A stretch of 64,000 nt of DNA from Klebsiella pneumoniae (GTDB lineage: Bacteria; Pseudomonadota; Gammaproteobacteria; Ga0077536). The stretch covers positions 62,001 through 126,000 of the forward strand of contig CAMAXW010000001.1 of the NCBI GenBank assembly GCA_945862315.1, in the 5' to 3' direction. Numbering within the stretch: the first letter of the stretch is position 1; every line of letters begins with the position of its first letter. Position numbers and translations under genes: made by a program. Positions 1 to 8,584 of the stretch are shown in pieces. Under the pieces are notes generated by a model, which worked only from the letters and a program-made list of their open reading frames with translations, did no database searches and had not been told where the DNA came from.

Positions 1-2
1 CC

Positions 3-623
3 CCGGTCACGATGTTTCAGCAGAATTGCTCGCTGTTGTGGTGTACAACCACCCTGCGGGGGGCTGTCGTGGATCCTGGTGGGGACACCTCCAAGGTGCT
101 GGCAGCGGCCCGCCAAGCTGGCGTCACCGTGGAGAAATTACTGATCACCCATGCCCATATCGATCACGCCGGTGCCACCGCCAGTTTGGCCCGCGAACTC
201 GGCGTGCCGATCGAGGGGCCGCATCACGAGGATCAGTTCTGGATCGACCAGCTCCCAGAGCAGGGGCAAGCTTATGGGTTTCCACCCGCCGAGGTTTTTG
301 CGCCCAATCGTTGGTTGGCCCAAGACGATACCGTCACAGTAGGCAATTTGGTGCTGAAGGTCGCGCACTGTCCCGGCCACACGCCCGGCCACGTGGTGTT
401 CTTCGAGCCAACCCAACGGGTCGCTTTCGTGGGCGATGTGTTGTTTCAAGGATCCGTGGGGCGCACGGATCTCCCGCGCGGCGACCATGCAACCCTGCTG
501 CAGTCCATCACCCAACGCCTGTGGCCGTGGGGCGATGAGGTGACTTTTGTGCCGGGTCATGGGCCTACCTCGACCTTTGGGCACGAGCGTCGCACTAACC
601 CCTACGTGGCCGACCACCGCTAG
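3..623 (+). CDS. MBL-fold hydrolase, YcbL/glyoxalase II-like (5' partial)
   Basis: Metallo-beta-lactamase-fold hydrolase of the small glyoxalase II-like (YcbL) type, probably cytoplasmic; the family hydrolyses thioesters such as S-lactoylglutathione, but the substrate here is inferred only. The reading frame is open at the window edge: the first codons read Pro-Val-Thr before the Met at base 12. Family members usually carry PVTxFQQNC a few residues after their start, so the true start lies just outside. Metal-ligand motifs are visible in order: THAHIDHAG (about visible residue 49), GHTPGH (about 125), the Asp of GDVLFQGSVGRTD (about 146) and the His of VPGHGP (about 184). About 206 codons are visible, close to the normal size of roughly 215. 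The next gene starts 50 bases downstream on the same strand. Confidence 0.88.
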   Translation, partial: PVTMFQQNCSLLWCTTTLRGAVVDPGGDTSKVLAAARQAGVTVEKLLITHAHIDHAGATASLARELGVPIEGPHHEDQFWIDQLPEQGQAYGFPPAEVFAPNRWLAQDDTVTVGNLVLKVAHCPGHTPGHVVFFEPTQRVAFVGDVLFQGSVGRTDLPRGDHATLLQSITQRLWPWGDEVTFVPGHGPTSTFGHERRTNPYVADHR

Positions 624-673
624 TCTTGAGCGCGTGAATCGCCAACCCTAAGCCCCCCGAGCCATCCCAACCC

Positions 674-1921
674 ATGCCCACCCAAACCGAGGCCGATCTG
701 CTCCGCCTGCGGGGGTTACTGCCTCTGCGGCATCTCAGCGACGCTGAATTCGAGGGGCTGACCCAACACATCGACGTGGAATTCACGCCGGTCGGCGCCG
801 AGTTGTTTCGCTGCGGGCCAGACGACAACTGGTTGTTTTATTTGCTGGCCGGCACGGCGTGCATCAGCGATTCGCAGGGCGACTCCTTCGACATCAGCGC
901 GGGGACTATCGAGGCCCTCCACCCACTGTCCACACACCCGAAGGGCCGGGTGCGGGCGACGGCAATCAGCACGCTGCGCTACGTCAAAATACCCGCATCC
1001 CTGCTGGCCTCCCAACGCAAGATCCTCCCACGCGAAGGCATTCAGGTAACTGAAGCTGCCGCCGGCGAGGATACGGTGGACAACGAGTTACTGTTTTCAA
1101 TTTATCAGGCGTTGCGGGATGAGCGCTTGGCACTACCCACCCTGCCAGACGTCGCCCTGCGCATCCGCGCCGCCGCCGCAGATCCCTCAAAAGGCGCAGA
1201 CGCGGTGGCGCGCATTATTCTCGCGGACCCAGCCTTAGCGAGCTACTGTCTGCGGGCAGCCAATAGCGCCGCCTATGCCGGTGGCATGCCTGTCACGGAT
1301 GTCACCGCAGCCGTGACCCGCATGGGCGTAGAGACCACACGGGATTTCATCCTGGCGCAGATGATTCGCAATCTGTTCAGAACCACCGACCCGCGTTGCA
1401 CGACCTTAATGCGCGCAGCGTGGACTCATAGCGCCAACATCGCGGCGCTGTCTTTCGTGCTGGCCAAACGTTTAGGCATAGCCACCCCCGAGCAAGCCTT
1501 GCTCACCGGCTTGCTGCACGATATTGGCGTCCTCGTTTTGGTGTCGCAACTGGACGCCTTTCCGCAAATTTTCAACACCAGTGCGACGCTGCACGCGGTG
1601 CTTCAAGACCTGCGCCCCGAAGTGACGGGGCTAGTGCTGCGCGCGTGGCGCTTACCCGAAAGCTTAGTGGGGCTAGCGGGCGCGGCCGAACAATGGTCAC
1701 GGCCCGCCGCGGCCAAATTGGGGATGGCTGAAATTCTGCTCCTAGCCCATTGGCACGAACCGCGTAAACGGTTGCCATGGGCTCAGCCCATCCCGCCAGA
1801 AGGCGCTGCGGTGTTGCAAGCCCTGCCGCCGGAAGACTTCACCGAGGATGGGCACCTCAAAATAGTCCATGAGGCGCGAGAAGAGGTGGCGAAATTGCGC
1901 GCGCTCTTGGGCAGCAGCTAA
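674..1921 (+). CDS. HDOD-domain protein with N-terminal cyclic-nucleotide-binding-like domain
   Basis: Probable signalling protein of 415 residues. Residues about 10-115 resemble a cyclic-nucleotide-binding (cNMP/CRP-like) fold, seen in the spaced pattern of hydrophobic strands and 'LFRCGPDDNWLFYLLAGTA'. Residues about 140-330 are an HDOD domain with 'LPTLPDVALRIR', 'LADPALASYCLRAANSA' and 'LLHDIGVLVL'. HDOD proteins are HD-superfamily relatives that usually lack full phosphodiesterase metal sites and act as regulatory scaffolds. There is no signal peptide or membrane segment, so it should be cytoplasmic. It ends 10 bases from the convergent pyruvate carboxylase gene. Its ligand and output are unknown. 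The family call is firm; the N-terminal domain is less so. Confidence 0.8.
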   Translation: MPTQTEADLLRLRGLLPLRHLSDAEFEGLTQHIDVEFTPVGAELFRCGPDDNWLFYLLAGTACISDSQGDSFDISAGTIEALHPLSTHPKGRVRATAISTLRYVKIPASLLASQRKILPREGIQVTEAAAGEDTVDNELLFSIYQALRDERLALPTLPDVALRIRAAAADPSKGADAVARIILADPALASYCLRAANSAAYAGGMPVTDVTAAVTRMGVETTRDFILAQMIRNLFRTTDPRCTTLMRAAWTHSANIAALSFVLAKRLGIATPEQALLTGLLHDIGVLVLVSQLDAFPQIFNTSATLHAVLQDLRPEVTGLVLRAWRLPESLVGLAGAAEQWSRPAAAKLGMAEILLLAHWHEPRKRLPWAQPIPPEGAAVLQALPPEDFTEDGHLKIVHEAREEVAKLRALLGSS

Positions 1922-1931
1922 CCCCGCCGGT

Positions 1932-4900
1932 CTAGCCGGGTTCAATCACCGCCAGCAAATCTTTGGCATCCACTTGTTGTCCCAGTTGTACCGATAGCGA
2001 CACGAGGGTGCCGTCACCCTCGGCCCGGATTGCCGTTTGCATTTTCATGGCTTCTAGGGTCATCAACGCGTCGCCGCGCGCCAGCTTATCGCCCACTTTG
2101 ACCATAATCTGAGTAATAACCCCCGGCATGGGAGCACCCAGATGGCGGAGATTATTGCGCTCTGCTTTGGGTTGCGGCGGGCGTAGCTGCGCACTCGCAC
2201 CATCGCCGACTTTGATCGAGCGTGGTTGGCCGTTGAGTTCAAAAAACACCGTGCGATGGTTGTCATCGTGGGGATCGCTGCTGCCCAGATAGCGCACGAT
2301 TTGGCTTTTCCCCCGTCCCATCGTGATGTTCATTTCCTGACCAACCACCATGCCGTAAAAAAACGCCGTGGTTGGCAGGCCGGTGAGATCGCCAAACAAA
2401 CGTTGGGTTTGCGCGTAGTCGATAAAAACCTTCGGGTACATCAGGTAGGACGCCAACTCGGCATCGCTCACGGGCCGCTCAACCCGTGACTCAACCACCC
2501 GGCGCTCAGCCGCCAGATCAACCGCCGGCAACACCGCGCCCGGACGGCCGACCAGCGCCGGTTGGCCAGCAAGTACCTTCGCCTGCAATTCAAGAGGGAA
2601 GCCGCCGTAGGGTTGTCCCAAATCGCCCCTAAAAAAGGACACGACGGATTCGGGGAAGGCGACGTCCACCGCAGGATTTTCCACTTCTGCGCGAGTCAGG
2701 CCGCTGGTGACCATCATGAGCGCCATATCGCCCACCACTTTAGAACTCGGGGTCACTTTGACGATGTCACCGAACATCGCGTTGACATCCGCATAGGCGT
2801 GCGCAACCTCTGGCCAGCGCGGTGCGGCGATCCCCAGCGACAGCGCTTGCTCGCGCAGGTTGGTGTATTGCCCACCCGGCATGCCATGGACATACACTTC
2901 GGAGGCACCGGCGCGAATATCGCTTTCGAACGCCACATAGCTGGCGCGCACCTGCTCCCAATAGCTGGAGAGTTCGCGGATAGCGTTGGGGTCGAGTTCG
3001 GTGTCGCGTTCGCCGTGGCGCAACGCTTCAACGATCGACCCTAAATTGGGCTGCGAGGTCAGCCCACTCATGGAATCCATCGCCGCATCGAAGGCATCAA
3101 CCCCGGCGTCCACTGCGGCCAGGATGCTGGCGGCGGCGATCCCGCTGGTGTCATGCGTGTGAAAATGCACGGGCAGCGCAATTTCCTGTTTCAGGGCCAG
3201 CACTAAAGCACGCGCGGCCGCCGGGCGGCAAAGTCCCGCCATATCTTTGATGCCAATAATGTGGGCGCCGGCTTTTTCCAGTTCCTTCGCAAGTTTCACG
3301 TAATAGCGCAGATCGTATTTCGTGCAGCTGGGATCGCTGAGATTACCGGTATAGCAAATGGCGGCCTCCGCCAGCTTGCCGGTAGCGAGCACCGCATCGA
3401 TCGCAACCCGCATGTTCTCCACCCAATTGAGGGAGTCAAATATCCGGAATAGGTCCACGCCTTCGGTCGCCGCCTGACGCACGAAAAACGCCACCACGTT
3501 ATCGGGATAATTGGTGTAGCCCACCGCATTCGAGGCCCGCAATAACATTTGCAGCAGCACATTGGGCAGGCGTTCCCGCATCCCACGCAGGCGTTGCCAT
3601 GGGCATTCCTTGAGAAAGCGCATGGCCACATCGAAGGTTGCCCCACCCCAACATTCTGCCGAAAAAAGCGTGGGCAGGCGGCGCGCGTAGGCCGGCGCCA
3701 CCGCCAACATGTCAAAACTGCGCAGCCGGGTCGCCAGCAAAGATTGATGGGCGTCGCGGAAAGTGGTGTCGGTCACCAGCGCGCGGCGCTCGCTGAGCAT
3801 CCAGTCGGCAAACTTGCGTGGCCCCAAGGCCTCGAGCAGCTGGCGTGTCCCGGCTGGCGGCACGCCGCGCGGCACTTCCGGCGGTTCGGGGGTCGCGAGC
3901 ACACTCGGACGCGGTCGGCCCTTCACGGCCGCATTACCGTTGACAATCACCTCGCCCAAATAACCAAGCAACGGGGTGCCATAGTCTTGGCGATGCTCGA
4001 AGTCGAAAAGTTCTGGGGTGGTATCGATGAAGGTCGTGCAACAACGCGCGGCCACGAAATCGGGATGCATTAAAAGATGCTCGAGGAAACGCAGGTTGGT
4101 CACCACACCACGCACCCGGAATTCGCGCAGCGCACGCAGCATCCGCGCGTTGGTTTCTTCCGGCGTGGTGCCCCACGCAGTGACTTTCACCAGCAGAGAA
4201 TCGTAATAACGCGTGATCTGGGCCCCACTATAGGCGGTGCCCGCGTCTAGCCGAATACCAAAACCGGCAGGACTACGGTACGCCGTAATGGTGCCGTAAT
4301 CGGGGATGAAATTATTTTCGGGATCCTCCGTAGTGATCCGACATTGCATGCTGTAGCCGTTGCGATGGATGTCCTCCTGCACCGGCACGCCACTCTCCGG
4401 AGCCCCGATGTGGCCACCTTGGGCGATACGAATCTGCGCTTTTACAATGTCGATGCCGGTTAATTCTTCGGTGACGGTGTGCTCCACCTGAATCCGCGGA
4501 TTCACCTCAATGAAATAAACCTCACTGGTGTCGGCGTTCTGTAAAAACTCCACCGTACCGGCGTTTTGATAACCCGCCGCCCGACACAAACGCACCGCCG
4601 ATTCACACACTGCCGTGCGCCCGGCGTCATCCAAAAATAGGGAAGGCGCGCGCTCCACCACTTTTTGGTTACGGCGTTGGACGGTACAGTCGCGGTCGAA
4701 CAAATGAACAATATTGCCGTGCGCGTCCCCGATTATTTGCACTTCCACGTGGCGCGCGCGGCGGATGAGTTTCTCGAGATAAACCTCCCCGTTGCCGAAA
4801 GCTTGTTCGGCTTCGCGACGCCCCAAGCTCACCAGTTCTAGCAGCGAGGTGTGGTCTTCGATGACGCGCATGCCGCGGCCACCGCCACCCCAAGAGGCTT

Positions 4901-5381
4901 TAAGCATCAGGGGATAGCCCACACTCGCGGCCAGCCGGGATATTTCTGCGGGGTCGTCGGGTAGCGGGCCCGTGGCAGGCATCACCGCCACACCGCAACG
5001 CTCGGCCAAACGACGCGCTGCCACTTTGTTGCCCAACGTGCGCATGACATCGGGGGGTGGCCCGATAAAAATAATGCCGGCCTCCGCACAGGCCTCGGCA
5101 AACTCGGGCCGCTCGGATAAAAACCCGTAGCCTGGGTGGATGGCGTCGACGCCGGCCTCCAGCCCAATACGAATGATGTCTTCGCCGTCGAGGTAGGCCT
5201 GCACCGGCGTTTTGCCCTTGCCGACCAAATAGGCCTCGTCGCCCTTGAAGCGATGCAACGAAAACCGGTCTTCCTGCGAGTAAATCGCGACTGATTCGAT
5301 TTCCAGTTCAGCGGCAGCCCGCATGACGCGAATCGCTATTTCGCCCCGATTAGCGACCAACAGTTTTTGAATTCTTTGCAT
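1932..5381 (-). CDS. pyc: Pyruvate carboxylase, single-chain
   Basis: Biotin-dependent enzyme making oxaloacetate from pyruvate, bicarbonate and ATP (anaplerosis), 1149 residues, the full size of the single-polypeptide alpha4 form. Domain order is complete: biotin carboxylase at about 1-450 (KLLVANRGEIAIRV, the ATP-grasp loop GGGGRGMRVI, FIEVNPRIQVEHTVTE), carboxyltransferase at about 530-800 (DTTFRDAHQS, the carboxylated-Lys region GIKDMAGL, HFHTHDTSG), and a C-terminal biotinyl domain with EAMKM about 37 residues from the end. ATG at 5381 is preferred because it puts KLLVANRGEIAIRV close to the N terminus as usual; an upstream TTG at 5396 would add five residues. It is convergent with the HDOD gene and follows the acyltransferase gene on the same strand after 112 bases. 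Confidence 0.97.
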   Translation of the reverse strand: MQRIQKLLVANRGEIAIRVMRAAAELEIESVAIYSQEDRFSLHRFKGDEAYLVGKGKTPVQAYLDGEDIIRIGLEAGVDAIHPGYGFLSERPEFAEACAEAGIIFIGPPPDVMRTLGNKVAARRLAERCGVAVMPATGPLPDDPAEISRLAASVGYPLMLKASWGGGGRGMRVIEDHTSLLELVSLGRREAEQAFGNGEVYLEKLIRRARHVEVQIIGDAHGNIVHLFDRDCTVQRRNQKVVERAPSLFLDDAGRTAVCESAVRLCRAAGYQNAGTVEFLQNADTSEVYFIEVNPRIQVEHTVTEELTGIDIVKAQIRIAQGGHIGAPESGVPVQEDIHRNGYSMQCRITTEDPENNFIPDYGTITAYRSPAGFGIRLDAGTAYSGAQITRYYDSLLVKVTAWGTTPEETNARMLRALREFRVRGVVTNLRFLEHLLMHPDFVAARCCTTFIDTTPELFDFEHRQDYGTPLLGYLGEVIVNGNAAVKGRPRPSVLATPEPPEVPRGVPPAGTRQLLEALGPRKFADWMLSERRALVTDTTFRDAHQSLLATRLRSFDMLAVAPAYARRLPTLFSAECWGGATFDVAMRFLKECPWQRLRGMRERLPNVLLQMLLRASNAVGYTNYPDNVVAFFVRQAATEGVDLFRIFDSLNWVENMRVAIDAVLATGKLAEAAICYTGNLSDPSCTKYDLRYYVKLAKELEKAGAHIIGIKDMAGLCRPAAARALVLALKQEIALPVHFHTHDTSGIAAASILAAVDAGVDAFDAAMDSMSGLTSQPNLGSIVEALRHGERDTELDPNAIRELSSYWEQVRASYVAFESDIRAGASEVYVHGMPGGQYTNLREQALSLGIAAPRWPEVAHAYADVNAMFGDIVKVTPSSKVVGDMALMMVTSGLTRAEVENPAVDVAFPESVVSFFRGDLGQPYGGFPLELQAKVLAGQPALVGRPGAVLPAVDLAAERRVVESRVERPVSDAELASYLMYPKVFIDYAQTQRLFGDLTGLPTTAFFYGMVVGQEMNITMGRGKSQIVRYLGSSDPHDDNHRTVFFELNGQPRSIKVGDGASAQLRPPQPKAERNNLRHLGAPMPGVITQIMVKVGDKLARGDALMTLEAMKMQTAIRAEGDGTLVSLSVQLGQQVDAKDLLAVIEPG

Positions 5382-5493
5382 GTCAGGAGAGCGCAACCCA
5401 AGGACCGAAATTGGCGGTTAAATGGACTCTACACCATTGATTTAAATCCGGAAAGCGCCCAATCAGGCCGCGCGTTAGTCGCGCGCCGGAGGC

Positions 5494-7323
5494 TTAGTCT
5501 GGGCCGTTGGCGGGGGTCTCAAAACCGTGGAAAGCGCGTAGAGATTTAGTGCCGGCCTCGCCGAAATACTTGGCGAGGATGGCGGGTTCGGACTTCATCA
5601 GATCCACGATGAGCAGGCTGTCGACCACGTTATTAAACGCCGGGTCCACATTAAAACCCAGCATGCGGCCACCCAGCTTGAGATATTGGCGCAACAACAC
5701 CGGTACGCCTTTTTCATCTTCTTCCAAAGTCCCGATGAGATCGGCAAGCACGCGGGAATCGGCGTCATCCATGGCATCAAACGGCGGCAGTTCGCTTTCT
5801 CGCAGGCGAAAAGGGTGCCGTGGACGAACCTCGTTGGCGCCATCGGCATCCAGCTTGTGACGCTTCAGCATGGAGATCAGAATTTGCTGGGATAGCGGGT
5901 GGTAATCGTTGCTGATGCTCACCGGTCCAAACAGGTAGCGATACCGTGGATTTTGCACCACGTAAGAACCAATCCCGCGCCAGAGCATGAGCAACGCGGT
6001 AAAACTACGCTGATGCTCCTGACGCACAAAAGAGCGGCCCAACTCAACGCCTTGGCGTAGCTTTTCGATGAGGCGGTCGGACATTCGAAACAGCGAATGG
6101 GTGTACAGACCGCGCGCGCCGTGAGAGGCCAGAATGAGATCACTGGGGCCCATCCGGTAGCCGCCGATAATCTGCTGCTCGGTTTTGTCCCAGAGAAACA
6201 GGTGCTGATAGTAGCGGTCGTATTCATCGATATCGCTCGGCTTGCCGGTGCCTTCGCCGATATGCCGGAAGGTGAGTTCGCGCAGGCGCCCAATTTCGTT
6301 TAATAGCGCGGGACATTCTCGGCCGGTGAAATACCAAATTTCCTGCCGGCCATGCGCATGCAACAGTTGCGCGGGCGGCAGCTTGGCAACTTCCGCGGCC
6401 AGTTGGGCGCTGGGCAACGCCGGCGCAATCGGCGCGACCGGACGCGCGATGGCGGGTCGCGTGGGCACCGCGGGTCTGCCTAAACGCTCCGCTATCGGCA
6501 GCAAGTAGGTTTTGTATTGCAGATATTGGGCCGCGGTCTCGTCGTCGCCAATCTCCGCCAGTACCGAAGGCGCCAATTGGCGCCCAATGCGCAGCCGCAC
6601 CGTGCGTGGTTTCAACATTTCCCGCACCAGCAACGCCGTCCGCAAACGCGGGTTCAGCAAGCCGCCGACCTGAAACAGCAGGCTGTTGCGACCTTCAATG
6701 TAGATCGGTAGCGCCGGCGCTGCCGTTTTTCGCAACAGCCGGGCAACCCCGGGTGTCCATTCAGGATCCATGACACGCCGCGTTGACCATTTCAGGCTAG
6801 AGACTTCTCCGCCCGGGAACATGACCAGCAGCCCCCCTTGATCCAACCAACGACGGGCGGCACGCACCGCGCCCACGTTGTAGCGTGCCGCACGGCCACC
6901 GCCAAAGGGGTCCACTTGGAGCAGTAAAGAGCGCAGTTCCATGAATCCGGCCAGAAAGTGATTGGCAACGAAACGGACATCCGGACGCACGCGCAGCAGC
7001 AAATCCATCAGCAGCAAGCCGTCGGGGCCGCCGTGCGGGTGGTTTGCCACAATCACGCAGGGCCCGCTGCGAGGAATGCGGGCGAGCTGTTCTGGATCGA
7101 ACTCGGTGCGAATATTCAGTTCGTTCAGCGCCATGCGCACAAAATCGGCGACGTTCTCGGCCGGCGGCAGGCCGTGATAACGGCTAGTCAGTTCTTTCAG
7201 CCCTAATAGGCCGTCAATTAGCCTCGCCACCGGACGCCGGAGCGTTTGGAGGCTTGCCGGCAAATAGGCTTCGAAAGAAAATGTTGGCCGCTCGCCCAAA
7301 GCTAGGAGGGTTGGTTCTGGCAT
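5494..7323 (-). CDS. Two-domain acyltransferase (PlsC-like + OlsB/hemolysin-like GNAT), OlsF-type
   Basis: About 609 residues with two acyltransferase domains. The N-terminal half (about 60-290) is a PlsC/1-acylglycerol-phosphate acyltransferase-like domain with NHPHGGPDGLLLMD as the catalytic block and 'LLVMFPGGEVSS' as the acceptor-site block. The C-terminal half (about 330-600) resembles the OlsB/hemolysin-like N-acyltransferase domain (WYFTGRECPALLNEIGRLRELTFR; YDRYYQHLFLWD; ELGRSFVRQEHQRS; GPVSISNDYHPLSQ). This architecture matches OlsF-type bifunctional enzymes, which make ornithine lipid or related aminolipids. Substrate is inferred. ATG at 7323 is chosen because AAGGCG lies just upstream and the extra 51 residues from the ATG at 7476 look non-homologous. 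It lies downstream of the DUF692 gene on the same strand after a 284-base gap. Confidence 0.85.
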   Translation of the reverse strand: MPEPTLLALGERPTFSFEAYLPASLQTLRRPVARLIDGLLGLKELTSRYHGLPPAENVADFVRMALNELNIRTEFDPEQLARIPRSGPCVIVANHPHGGPDGLLLMDLLLRVRPDVRFVANHFLAGFMELRSLLLQVDPFGGGRAARYNVGAVRAARRWLDQGGLLVMFPGGEVSSLKWSTRRVMDPEWTPGVARLLRKTAAPALPIYIEGRNSLLFQVGGLLNPRLRTALLVREMLKPRTVRLRIGRQLAPSVLAEIGDDETAAQYLQYKTYLLPIAERLGRPAVPTRPAIARPVAPIAPALPSAQLAAEVAKLPPAQLLHAHGRQEIWYFTGRECPALLNEIGRLRELTFRHIGEGTGKPSDIDEYDRYYQHLFLWDKTEQQIIGGYRMGPSDLILASHGARGLYTHSLFRMSDRLIEKLRQGVELGRSFVRQEHQRSFTALLMLWRGIGSYVVQNPRYRYLFGPVSISNDYHPLSQQILISMLKRHKLDADGANEVRPRHPFRLRESELPPFDAMDDADSRVLADLIGTLEEDEKGVPVLLRQYLKLGGRMLGFNVDPAFNNVVDSLLIVDLMKSEPAILAKYFGEAGTKSLRAFHGFETPANGPD

Positions 7324-7427
7324 CTGCGCCTTAGATTTTGGTGGTAGGTTAGCCTCGGCCGTGCCGATGCAGTGTCCCTGCCCGTTACCCGCTGGGTGAA
7401 GGATGGCGGGGATAATGCCACAGGCAA

Positions 7428-7442
7428 TTGCCCACCGGGCAA
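7428..7442. other. Short perfect hairpin in the DUF692-acyltransferase gap
   Basis: TTGCCC (7428-7433) and GGGCAA (7437-7442) form a 6-bp stem with a 3-base loop between the two leftward genes. No T-run follows on the minus strand, so it is not a convincing intrinsic terminator. It would be in the leader of the acyltransferase mRNA. Confidence 0.3.
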
Positions 7443-7607
7443 ATACTCGGATACTGAGATCCTTGAAGTGCTGCATGGCCTATTTTTGACTACGCCCACC
7501 GGCACTCATTGGCATTGGCCGTAGCGCACGTTTGAGCGCCGCGCCGTTGCCAATAGCGGCTGTCGTCCGGCCCCGCCCCGCCAGTGGTTTTGGCTAAACG
7601 CGGCTGA

Positions 7608-8474
7608 CTAAAGCACTCGTGTGTTGGCCCCGGGCGCAGTTTGCTCGTGGCTCCCCGCGGCACTTTGCAGGACTCGCAGCTGCCCGACCTCGGCCAATAA
7701 ATCTGCCAATGCCGGGAGGTTTTCATCGCGCTCTAGCAGTGTGGGGAAGACCCCAAAATGCGCGTAGGCCTGCCCCAATAACTGCCACACAGCCGTGCTG
7801 ACTGCCGCTCCATGGGTGTCGATCAACAGGCCATCGGCGGTGCGCAAATGTCCGGCAATATGCCCATAAGCTATCCGTGCGGCGGGCAGACTCCGCAGAA
7901 AATCACCGGCATCGTAGTGGTGATTTTGGCTATTAACGTAGACATTATTGATATCCAACAGCAAATCGCAGTCAGCTTCAGCCAACACCGCATTCATAAA
8001 CTGGGCTTCAGTGAGGTCGTTGGCGAGCATGCAGTAGTAGCTGGGATTCTCCACCGCAATGCGCCGCTCCAGCACCTCCTGCACCACGCGAATCCGCCCG
8101 GCCAGGTGCGCAACAGCCTCCGCAGTAAAGGGCAGCGGGAGCAGTTCGTAGAGCAGTCCGGCATCGCCGCAGAAGCTTAGATGGTCGCCGTAGCAACGCA
8201 CTTTATGGTGCTCGAGAAACGGTTTGAGGCGGCGCAGAAAGGCTAAATCCAAGGGATCCGCACCCCCTAGATTGAGCAATAAGCCATGACCCACCAGCGG
8301 CACACGCTCGGCAATTTGCGCGAGGGAGCGGCCCAAGCGCCCGCCGGCATCCAACCAATTCTCGGGGGCGATTTCCATAAACTCGATGAGGGGCGGAAAC
8401 GCTAGCCCGAGTTCGCCCAGATAGGCTCGCCGCAGTCCCAAACCGGCGCCGTGTACGGGCAACTGCTGCCTCAC
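7608..8474 (-). CDS. DUF692 (UPF0276) multinuclear-iron enzyme, MbnB/BufB-like
   Basis: About 288 residues covering a full DUF692 TIM barrel. The expected metal-site blocks are visible in order: MEIAPENWL, VGHGLLLNLGG, CYGDHLSFCG, VENPSYY, LLLDINNVYVNSQNHHYD, YGHIAGH, IDTHGAAVS and LLERDENLP. Characterised members (MbnB, TglH, BufB) use iron to modify cysteines of small peptides, usually with a partner protein and a precursor gene beside them. Neither a DUF2063-type partner nor a DUF2282-type precursor is adjacent here. The start is unclear: GTG at 8474 gives a normal length and sits in a GTGA overlap with an upstream reading frame; GTG at 8528 or TTG at 8462 are alternatives. No clear Shine-Dalgarno precedes any of them. 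Family call is strong, substrate unknown. Confidence 0.9.
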   Translation of the reverse strand: MRQQLPVHGAGLGLRRAYLGELGLAFPPLIEFMEIAPENWLDAGGRLGRSLAQIAERVPLVGHGLLLNLGGADPLDLAFLRRLKPFLEHHKVRCYGDHLSFCGDAGLLYELLPLPFTAEAVAHLAGRIRVVQEVLERRIAVENPSYYCMLANDLTEAQFMNAVLAEADCDLLLDINNVYVNSQNHHYDAGDFLRSLPAARIAYGHIAGHLRTADGLLIDTHGAAVSTAVWQLLGQAYAHFGVFPTLLERDENLPALADLLAEVGQLRVLQSAAGSHEQTAPGANTRVL

Positions 8475-8584
8475 AGCGCGCAGACCACGAGCGTCGTGGT
8501 GGCCGCCCGGCGGCCTCGGCACGGGCACGCCGGCCGCCCGCTCGCGCGGCGGCGAATTTTTGTCGCCGGTGTATTGTTTGGCAT
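8471..8584 (-). other. Possible small Cys-containing peptide ORF upstream of DUF692 (doubtful)
   Basis: An ATG at 8584 opens 37 codons ending in TGA at 8471, overlapping the candidate GTG start of the DUF692 gene (GTGA). The frame is also open further upstream to a TTG at 8782 (103 codons). The short peptide is Arg-rich with ACPC in the middle and VVCAL at the C terminus. DUF692 enzymes modify cysteines of short peptides, which is the only reason to list it. Against it: no good ribosome binding site, no resemblance that I recognise to known precursors, and an Arg/Ala/Pro-rich composition typical of chance frames in GC-rich DNA. Confidence 0.15.

Noticed and set aside
7490-7726. Cys-containing minus-strand frame at the end of DUF692 as a precursor peptide
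   Set aside because: It is mostly the DUF692 3' end in another frame, without a start signal or family match.
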